From contig ML977000.1 of NCBI GenBank assembly GCA_010015675.1, positions 351,905-415,904 on the forward strand: a stretch of 64,000 nucleotides of DNA, written 5' to 3'. A model generated the notes under the pieces. The model made no database searches and was not told the DNA's origin. It saw only the letters and a program-made list of their open reading frames with translations. The stretch comes from Byssothecium circinans. Taxonomy: Eukaryota > Ascomycota > Dothideomycetes > Pleosporales > Massarinaceae. Both the position numbers and the translations under genes were made by a program. Shown here in pieces: positions 55,393 to 64,000 of this stretch. The stretch's first letter is position 1. Each line of letters begins with the position of its first letter.

Positions 55393-57612
55393 GTGAAGAA
55401 CGGAGAGACGTTATTGTTGGGAAGCTGTGCATATGGGGGGATGGAAATGCCTGAAGGCATCATAAAGGGAGTTTTTCTAGTGTACATGTTCATGATACCC
55501 ATCATTGACTGGCGTTCTAGCGGGGATAAAAGGGTATTGCATACATGTTCTTAGCGGTTTCCCTTTCTATTGATAACACAGCGAAGTTATACATTATGGC
55601 ATATTAATATTCTTTTGATACTCTATGGTCACCCATGGTCGAATTTGCGAAAACCTTCGAAGCTGGAAGAGCTTCGTATGCATCGATGATTTCCTGAACG
55701 TTTCTATGTAATACGTCTCCGCAATAGCAATGGAAGACGCAATCACAACGGTGAACATGGGCAACCTTGTTATTGTCTTAACCGAGACGGTCTTACATCA
55801 GGGCAGTTCATGTACAGGCCCATGAGCGCTGGGTGGATGGGCTAGAATAGAAGAAGACGGAGGTGAGAGGGCAAAGTTGGGAGTGAGGTGTCGGCGCATG
55901 ATAAAAGGCGAGCATGTCCACAGGTGGGAGTACAGAAAAATACTTCCAATAAATCTACTCAGACAGCAACAGATGCAGGAAGGAAGCGGCTCATAAGATC
56001 CCCGTGGAAGTGTTATGGTTCTTTAAACTCGATTATTTTTTGGTCGTCACCGTTAGAATGCTCTTTCTAGTACTGTACTGTAATGTAAACAGCTCTAGAC
56101 GTTGCAAAAAATAGCTTTGCTGGCGTCATCCCGCGCCCTTCCAACGTTTTTCTTGTGCATAGGTAAGATAGATTTTGATCTGTTAATGTCACCATGAAAC
56201 GAGAAAAAACAAAAACTCATCTCCTTGAGATGACCCTGTCAGCTTTTCGTCGCTTCTGAAACACTTCCATCACAGAAGCGTTGCATATCAGCATGAGGCG
56301 ACACCACCTCATCTCCATCATTCTCCCGCACGTGTCGAGACGGGTGCTCCCACTCTTAAAATACACATCAGGGAACAGGGAAGTATTCGCTATCCAAACT
56401 TCTCGCAGAGCCTATGCATGAATCTTATCTTTGCATGGAAACATAAACTCAAATACCAAGGGCGCGGGACAGAACGCCGTGGAAAATCTCCAGAAGCATC
56501 TTGCATGAACTTGGGATTCGACGACATCGCTAAGCGCTCAGTAAGCAAGTGGTCTTATTTCAGTCCGATAGAATAGTTTCATACGTCCGAGTCTACGTCA
56601 GCGTGATCGTTTGGTCTCTATATGCATAGCTGCCTATATCAAATCATCGCCTGCGCAACCCCCAACCGCAACCCTTGGCATCGAAGGCATGGAGTGCTTT
56701 TATTAAAACGACAATAGCACAAAACTCCCAAGGTTAGCTTCTAGCACAACCTCCAGCCCTTTTTCCCTTCGCCCGAACAAATCGAATTGTGCTATGAGCG
56801 ACGCGAACGTAATACAACAAAGCACCTTTCAAATACTCCAACACTTGGCAGCAAAGGCATATAGCGAGAAGAAGCGTCCATGATCATCCCATTTTAAAAA
56901 ATACCTAAGCCCTCCATCCCGTCTTTCCCGTGCCTGAACCAAACCAAACCGAACGCGAGGCCAAGCTATGCGCCCCTAGAAGCCAGCATAGGAACCTTTT
57001 TTTAGACCATTAACTAACACTTTATGTTACACAACCTGCCCGAAAAAAAGATAGTATAGAAAAAAGGAAAGTACTGGCTAAAATAAGAACAAGAGAATCC
57101 GTAATGATAAAACGTAGGACCATTGACGAAGCCTCTGTCTACCGCATAATGCTTTGCTAATGGTCCTTTGGCAATAAAAGAAGTATACAAGTACAGTATT
57201 AACGTTACATAAGGGGCCGCCCGTTGGAAAGAAAGAAGGAAAGGAATAAGGAAAGATTGATACAGTGGATACCAGTGCCCTGGCTTTTGCGCTGTTCGCT
57301 TCTTACTGACCCGAGGCTGCAGAAAGGCGGGAAGGTAGGCAGGGTACAAGTGTGGAGACTGTCATGCCCACGTGTTGCAGGCCTGTCCTGTTGTCAGGCA
57401 GAGCAATGACTCGCATGGACAAGGTCTTCGATCCAATTGCAACCACACCTCCCTCTCAGTGTTGTACAGCGTATGGCACGCCTGCTCGCAGACATGTGTT
57501 GTTCAAGCACTCAGCGATGATAGTAAGCTACGGGGTAGCTATTCGCAAAACCTTTTCGAAAAAGAGTCTGGATTGGCACCAGCCACCAATATTGCCGCTT
57601 AGAATGTTCTCT
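55393..57612. other. Intergenic region between Gtr1 and the Zn2Cys6 gene (convergent)
   Basis: About 2.2 kb between two stop codons. It is A/T-rich in places (55560-55620, 57000-57200) and has no open frame of coding character, which is long for a convergent gap. A noncoding RNA or long 3' UTRs could lie here, but nothing in the sequence shows it. Confidence 0.4.
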
Positions 57613-60606
57613 TTATTGGCGAGCTGTGAGTTCACCGACAACATCGAAAAGCATCTGCTCATTGACCTTATACACGCCGTCGTCATTGCCAAATGCTGTC
57701 TCCAAGCTATCGTTTATCTTCCAAAAGTGTCCATAATTGCCGTTGCGCGCACCCTGCTCTTCTGATACCGCAATATCTGTCAGCTGCTTGACGCGGTTTG
57801 CTATTGCTTTGTGCTGTGCTCGAGCCGAAGCCCAGAAATTGGCAAGCTCGTCAATGCATGAAAGTGATGGCCCAAGTGTCTCAATCAGGTTCGGCAGCGT
57901 CGATACCGTGCCGGCGGCCGTGAGTACATCGATTGAGAACATCAGTGCGTATCCCGGGAAAGGTGTCGAGAAGAGGAAATCGGCAGCTGTATTCGGGGGG
58001 AGCCGTCTTTGGCGACTGGGGGCAGAAAGCGAATGCATTATTGACAGAAATTGTGATGCGGCGCGGAAAGATAAGTGGATGTTACGAGCGAGTTTGTTGT
58101 TCGGAAGGATATGTACGCGAACGTGGCGGTTGAGTCGTATGATCGTAGTGGTGTAGAGAGCATGGAGCGACAAAAATGTACCCGCATAGCCCTCCATGAT
58201 GCTAGTATCGAGATTTTGAAGAGAATTTTGGAGATTGGCCGGTAACATGGCGTGCCATGCTTCGAGCCTTTCGTAGGTCTGAGCATAAAATGTGTCGTAA
58301 AGTCGTTCATAGCTGGATTCGGGACGGTGAATCGAACGCGTGGTGAATGTCAATACATCTCCCCAAATCACTGAGATTAGAGTCAGATATGACATGTGTC
58401 CAAGAGGTCCTGGAGGCGATTGCTGACTGAAGAGGTCGTAGTCGAAGTATGGGGTATCGGAGGGTGTCGAGGCTTCGAACATGCTCTCTGAACATGGAAG
58501 GTGAAGGAAAGTGTCCTCAATATTAATTACGCATAGGGTGCCACCACAAAAACCGTTGTAGCGCTGTTGGAGAATTAGGTCAAGGGTGGTGGTTGCCGTA
58601 AACGCAGTTGAACTTACATCCATCAAGAATCCGGACCAGAAGGTGCGTCGGCAGCATTCTTCCAATGTTGGGCGGTCAAATCCATAATCCAGGTCTGTCA
58701 TAGTATCCGGGAGCTCCTTGATGCCTTGTTCGGTGTTCAGTTTCAGGGCACTGATGGCTCGTAGTCCGGCTCCGCACAGATCCCAGGCTCCTTGTGATTT
58801 TCCTCGCGCGAAGTTGTACAAAGCCAGAAGTAACCGAGTCTGGCAAAGTTGAAGCGTGAACTTTCCAAACCGCTTCTCAGCGGCATAGGCAGCAACAGCG
58901 GCAAAGCGATTGCCAATACTACGCCTGTCCTGGTCCGGTGCAAACACAGAACCCATCGCAAGGACCGAGTACAAGAGCATTAGATGATCCTGGTTCTTAT
59001 CGCGATTGGTCTCTACCCATCTCAAGAATGGTCTCTGCGGGAACATGCCGTAGGTAGCACGGCCTGCATGGCGAAAGTAGAGGTCGAGGAAGTGCATGGT
59101 AAGCCGGGCATCTGTTTCGTAAGGATCGTGTTCCCATTGGAGAGCTAACGGGTCATTGTGTGATCCGCGCCGAGGGTCCTCTGGGTCCTGGGTGTTCACA
59201 GAGCCACTCCAGTCTGAGTCCATCGAATGTACCGACATATCTCGCAGCGATTTTCCAACAGAATGTGGTCGAAAGATGCGAGGTTTGGAGGGTGGACCGA
59301 CGTTCCAAGGTTCAGCGGTCCTTGAAGATTCGTGTTGCTCGTCAAAGGATCGTGATTTGTCGGGACCAGCCACTGGGTTGACATGTTCTGCCGACTGGTT
59401 CTTAAATAGTATCGACGACGATGACGGCGATGTCTCTCCCGAGGCATTACTCATGCTTTGTTGGCTCAGGCCGCTACTTCCAGTTAGTATTTGTCATATG
59501 AGTAACGAGCCTCTTATTGCATTGTCTGCCAGTCAAAATGGGTGCAAGTCAATGCACACAAGTTACAAAATGGTCGAGCAGATGAGGGTGTACAAAATCT
59601 CGACTTACCCTCTGCAAGCCCTCTGGGACTTCGCGCATTGATGGCACTTTGGATAGCCAGGCTCACATTTGATCTTCTTCTCACGACAAGTGAGACATGC
59701 CTGAGCAAGCCTCTTTCTTGGTTTGCCCGCCTTCGTGATACCCCAAGAGGGATTCACTGCTTCACCGTCGATAATAGCACGACAAAATGACCCGTCTTCA
59801 TAAACATAGCATAGGCCTTCACCAGGAACTTCGCGCTGCCCTACACATCGAGAAGATCGGACTGGGGCTCGAGACGTTCCCTCTGTGCGCCTCCTCATAG
59901 GCCTGACAATATCCATAGGATCATCGTGGAACGCTTGATTGGGAAGGGTGCCGAGTGGATCCGATGATGCACTCATTGCTGAAGTAGTCGAAGACGGTCT
60001 GAACATGCCACCGATGGGCTCATTATGGATTGGGCGGGCAAGATTTCCATGGCGCGAGAGATCCGATTGGCGGGAGCCGGGAGAAGGACCTGGGGCCGTG
60101 AAGGCTGCTGAGGAATTGTCAATAGTAGGAGCGTATGGAGCATGACGAAGCACGGGTGCTACTCGAGGAGTGATCGCATTATTTTCGGGTTGTTCGTGGC
60201 TGTAACTGTCGAAATCATGCCGTCTTTTCAAGGTCGGGCTTGCAGACCCGTACCGCGCTGAACTACCGTGGGCCAAAAGAACGGCAGCAGATCGCAAAGG
60301 TGCTTCAGGTCCTTTGTTTTCTAGAAGCTCTGGTTCAAGGAGGGTTCGCAGGCTCGGTAGTTGCGGTGCATGACTGTGGTTGCCTTCAGAATCTCTGGGA
60401 CGATGATGTTGTGATGGAGGCGGAACGTCCGGTTGCGATGGTGCAACAATGCCTCTCTGATAAGGACTATAAGAGGTATATGTATGGTGAGGTGCCGGGC
60501 GCGAGGGAATGCTAGGCAGACGGCTCATATCGGCGAGCATCGTAACAGTTGGAGGGGAAGAAGGTCGATGGTCGGCGCCCGAGGTGGGATGGCTTGCACG
60601 ATACAT
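57613..60606 (-). CDS. Zn2Cys6 transcription factor with fungal-specific TF domain
   Basis: A 934-aa nuclear regulator from minus-strand exons 60606-59609, 59473-58618 and 58563-57613. The first intron (135 nt) ends after ATACTAACTGGAAGTAG. The second is 54 nt, a multiple of three and stop-free; removing it joins GFLMD to RYNGFCGGTLCVINIEDTFL. The zinc cluster lies late, at about residues 304-331 (CLTCREKKIKC ... CHQCAKSQRAC, spacing C-x2-C-x6-C-x6-C-x2-C-x6-C). It is preceded by a conserved block GLCYVYEDGSFCRAIIDGEAVNPSWGITKAGKPRKR. The N-terminal 260 residues are Pro/Ser/His-rich. The middle-homology domain follows at about 440-700. Target genes unknown. Start is uncertain: the ATG at 60540 (MLADMSRLP) may be used instead. 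Confidence 0.87.
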
Positions 60607-62845
60607 TGGCCAGCGGACCACATGAAGGAAGGGCTCAGGAATAATGCAAGATATAAAATGGGGCACGGTGGAGATTCAGGTACGGCCAAGATCTGAACTC
60701 GATGCGAGCACAACGCCAGTTTGCATACACACAGTCGGGCACATGGAGACGGGCGAAGGTCCGAAGGTGGCCAGAGGACTGCAGAAGCACAATTGCGTGC
60801 GTCTGTATTGCAATGGAATACCCGCTCGATCTTGCAGCTGCAAGGTTTAGAGAAGCCCCAACGGAATATTGAGGCCGTGCAGGGCTGACGCCTGGCGACC
60901 GCCCACCCCTCCAGTTGCTCCTGGGCCACAGCCGAAGCAACAGGGCATGTACAACAATCTGTAGGAGCGCTGGGGCTAGACGGAGCACGGAGAAACTTAC
61001 AGGCACAGCTATGGGACGCGGCGCGGCGCAGACGGCTTGGTTGGGAGACAGGCTGGGCATACGACGGGAGATTGTTTCTACCAACTAGTTGGCTCAGCCA
61101 GATGCGGCAAGGAATGATAGCAACGATACTAATGATAATGCCAGGAGCAAAGAGAACAAAGCGATGAGATACAGCTGGGTACAACGGGCGGTCAAGCTCC
61201 AGAAGGGCGTGGTCTGCGGCAGAACAATAGCGAACATATCCCGGCCGACTTCCCGACGTAAAGTGACGAACTACTGCCAGGGACGTGGTGGTGGAGCTTT
61301 TGCTGTTTGAGAGCCGAGCGGGAGGTGCTGGGGGTTGCGGGACAGGGTGAATGAGCCGGACGGGCAATATTGACGGGCGACATGAGCAAATCGAGTTGGT
61401 GAGCTCAACGATGGCCTCTGCACGCTTTACAACCGCTGTTTGGCGTCCTGCAAGAGCTGCAGCTTCGTGCAGTAGCAGGCATGTATGACGGACTTGGAAT
61501 TGGAGGGGGCGGCAGTCTAGGGACTGTCAGATCTTGCCGGCGACCAACAGCGGGCGCTCGCGAACAAAGCCGCTGCTGACTGGTGCCGATCATGCAGCGG
61601 GATGCAGCGAACATGTACGTCCATGTTAGATGTTTGCGGCAAAATCCCGTGAGAATTGCTCCAGCATCTCTCTGCACGAGCTCGGGCGCCCTAAAGAAGA
61701 AAGCGAGCGGCCAATTAGCTTCACATAGATTGGGTTTCAAGTGGCCGCAGTGTAGCCTGTCCTCGTCTGCGCTTGCCGGCCCTCATCCCTCCTCCATCCC
61801 TCCACACGGTCTGCATCTGCGTGTTGCTCGATGCTGATCCTGATCGTGTTTGCGGAGGGAAGAAAGAACGGCGCAGCACACAGGTGGGCGCTCGGCGGCC
61901 GGCTTAAATATTGATTGCAGCCGTGTCTCGGATGGTGTCAAGCCTGGACTCTGGAGTGCGGAGTACATATGGAGCAGCCCCATCACCACGAGCCCGAGAA
62001 CGAGTGCGCTAGGAGAGCGGCACTAGGTGTCTAAACAGGCTTCATGAGCCGTTGAACCCATGTCTCTCGCCGGCTCATCCTTATCCACGATTCCCTGGCG
62101 ACACGCTGCGTCTGGTCTTGCGTGCATTGACAGTGCAGGCACCCATGCCCTGCGCTTGGTTTCCCAGACATGCAGCTTACGCTTCATGCGCATGCTGGTT
62201 AGGCCTGCTAACCCTGTAACTTCAATCCGCGCCCACGCCGCGTCTCGGGTCCTTCGAGGCCTCCAAGCTCCATCAAGGTAGCGTGTAGGTACCGGTAGTT
62301 GCCATTCCAGCTCGAGGACCGAAGTGAATCGCCTGCAGCTCGTAACCCGTTGAGCTAAGAGTCGACTCAGTGCCGGTTGCACGTCCCCCCGCCCAGCCAT
62401 TGCTCGCTCTGCGGCCGCCACAGAGAATATTGGAGGGGAGGACGAGGACCCAGGCATCCTTCGACGATGCAGCTACCAGCTTCCACCTTGAGTCCAGCCC
62501 GAGCGAGTCCGGCGCGGGGACGACAGGCTCGCACGACAGCTATGTGGAGGAAAACTCAGCGAGCGGGAGGTGGACAGGGCGGTACGGCTGTTTGTGGCCT
62601 GTCTCAAGCATGGCGGCGAAGTTGTCGGCACGTCCCGAACGGAGTGGTGTGTTCATGTGGAAGATTCAACGATGATCACGTGATAGAGCTAGTAGCGATT
62701 ATGTCAGCGCTCTCCGCAACGGCAGACAATGCTCACTGTTTCACGGGCAGTGTTGCCTTGACTACGACATCCACCCCAGCCCTCCTACACCGCGCCTTCT
62801 TCTCCTCTCATCCCCATTATAACGTGTCCATCTTAAGTCAATACA
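60607..62845. other. Divergent intergenic region, Zn2Cys6 factor / WW protein
   Basis: About 2.2 kb. Open frames on the minus strand (60525-61367 and others) look like leader sequence of the transcription factor, Cys/Arg/Pro-rich without motifs. Long leaders with upstream ATGs are common for fungal regulators. No separate gene is supported. Confidence 0.4.
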
Positions 62846-63741
62846 ATGGCGTCGGAAGAACCGCGCGACTCTGCGCCCGCCGTGGACCAGGCCGCGGAAC
62901 CCGAGTCGACGGCGCGGCTTGACGAGACGTTGCAACAGGAAGACGGGGAAGTCGCGGAGAGTGATGGCGACAGCGCAAGTGCTGTTCCTATGACAAGGAC
63001 CAGCTCGGGCGACAGAATCAAAGCGACACCAGCTCCCAGCGACCCGCCCCTGCCGTACGACGAGGCACCGCCCGAGGACGATGGGTGGGACTTTCAGTGG
63101 GACAGCAACGCGAATGCATACTACTTCTACAACCGCTACACGGGCAGGTCGCAGTGGGAGAACCCCCGACAGCCCCAGGCCGCCGATACTAGCAACGGAT
63201 CGTACGACAGGTTTGCTAACTACTTATCACTGCCTTTCTTTACCTTCTTATCCTAATACGTACCCGTCGCAGATACGCCAGCAGCTCAACTGCCGCACCC
63301 GGCACATCCTCCCCGCCCAAACGTCGTTATGGCGGCTACAACCCAGCTATTCACGGCAGCTATGACCCGAATGCCGACTATGCTAAGGAGGCTGAACGCG
63401 AAGAGGAGGAGGCCGAGGCCGCTCTCGCTGCTGCTACAACCGCTGCAATTGCGGTTCCCAAAGCCAGTGACGAGTATGCCACTGCTGCACACTTTAACCG
63501 CTTCAATGGGCGCTTTCAGCAGGCCGACATGAACCCGGAATACCACAACGATGAGAACAAGAGCAAGCGTCAGATGAACGCATTCTTCGACGTAGATGCT
63601 GCCGCCAACAGCCATGATGGTCGAAGTCTCAAAGCTGAGCGTCGAGGCAAAACTCTTAGTAAGAAGGAGTTGAAGACGTTCCAGGAAAAGCGCAGAAACA
63701 AAAAGGACGAGAAACGTCGTGCTTGGCTGACTCGGGACTAA
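62846..63741 (+). CDS. WW-domain protein, probable nuclear or splicing-related
   Basis: A 277-aa protein from exons 62846-63210 and 63273-63741, with a 62-nt intron splitting an Arg codon. An acidic disordered N-terminus leads to one WW domain at about 80-108: DGWDFQWDSNANAYYFYNRYTG, then RSQWENPR. The two Trp residues and the YYFYN core are intact, so Pro-rich ligand binding is expected. Next is a Ser/Pro linker (SSPPKRRYGGYNP), an Ala/Glu helix (EAEREEEEAEAALAAATTAA), and a highly charged C-terminus (NDENKSKRQMNAFFDVDAAANSHDGRSLKAERRG...KEKRRNKKDEKRRAWL-like) that looks well conserved and nuclear. A role near the spliceosome (WBP4/formin-binding-like) is plausible but not shown. Confidence 0.85.
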
Positions 63742-64000
63742 GTCCTGGCGGTAAGGACAAATTCATACGTGAAGCCCAACGACGACTAACACGGGATTTA
63801 GAGGACATGCATTACCAGAGCTGTCTGCCATTTCCCCAAGATCTTACGGCTTCTTGTTGCAAGACAAACGGTGCAGTGTATGACTATTTCGAAGGTCCAA
63901 ATTTGCTTTCTTGCATATCCACATTTCGTGCATCGGCTAGTTCCAGGGCACGTCTTGGTAGTTACCGTACCCGTGTTCACCGAAGAGCAACAAAATTGCC

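Noticed and set aside
60525..61367. 280-codon minus-strand frame upstream of the Zn2Cys6 factor
   Set aside because: Likely leader sequence of the regulator; Cys/Pro/Arg-rich without motif, and overlaps the true N-terminus in another frame.

Overview
The window is nuclear DNA from a filamentous ascomycete (Pezizomycotina; a Dothideomycete is my best guess, but order and species cannot be fixed from the sequence). The evidence is short introns (mostly 44-60 nt) with CTAAC/CTAAT branch points, CT-rich leaders before ATGs, intergenic gaps of 0.3-2.5 kb, and a mix of conserved eukaryotic housekeeping genes with secreted degradative enzymes (GH10 xylanase, AA11-type LPMO, class-3 lipase). I resolve 23 protein genes with about 36 introns. 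I see no tRNA, rRNA, CRISPR array or intact transposon.

Layout. 0-8 kb: 3' end of a GH10 xylanase, a short TA-rich RIP-like stretch, an APH/choline-kinase-like gene, a SET-domain gene, and a fungal protein with two KEN boxes and MCB sites. 8-16 kb: signal peptidase subunit SPC3 and XRN1 on the minus strand, with XRN1 divergent from the RbAp48-type WD40 gene HAT2. 16-24 kb, all minus: a mitochondrial Mmc1-like protein, calcineurin A, and a secreted AA11 LPMO. 25.9-32.8 kb, minus: a 1315-aa DUF3433 membrane protein and a MAT2B/RmlD-type reductase. 33-40.5 kb, plus: CFIm25, dephospho-CoA kinase, a large disordered Trp-motif protein, and a lipase. 43-50 kb: an 80-aa protein, then a PQ-loop transporter and an auxilin/Swa2 J-protein on minus. 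51-64 kb: Urc4 (DUF1688), the Rag GTPase Gtr1, a Zn2Cys6 regulator on minus, and a WW-domain protein.

How genes relate. This is mostly a housekeeping segment, with no secondary-metabolite cluster and no defence island. Possible functional neighbours are the divergent MAT2B-like/CFIm25 pair (SAM metabolism and pre-mRNA 3' processing) and a loose group of nutrient-related genes (PQ-loop transporter, Urc4, Gtr1). The least explained products are the KEN-box protein, the Trp-motif disordered protein, the DUF3433 protein and the 80-aa protein. Gene-structure oddities include two GC-AG introns, a 20-nt microexon, stop-free 3n introns, and two genes whose last few residues come from a tiny terminal exon. 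I did not find a convincing wholly new multi-gene system.
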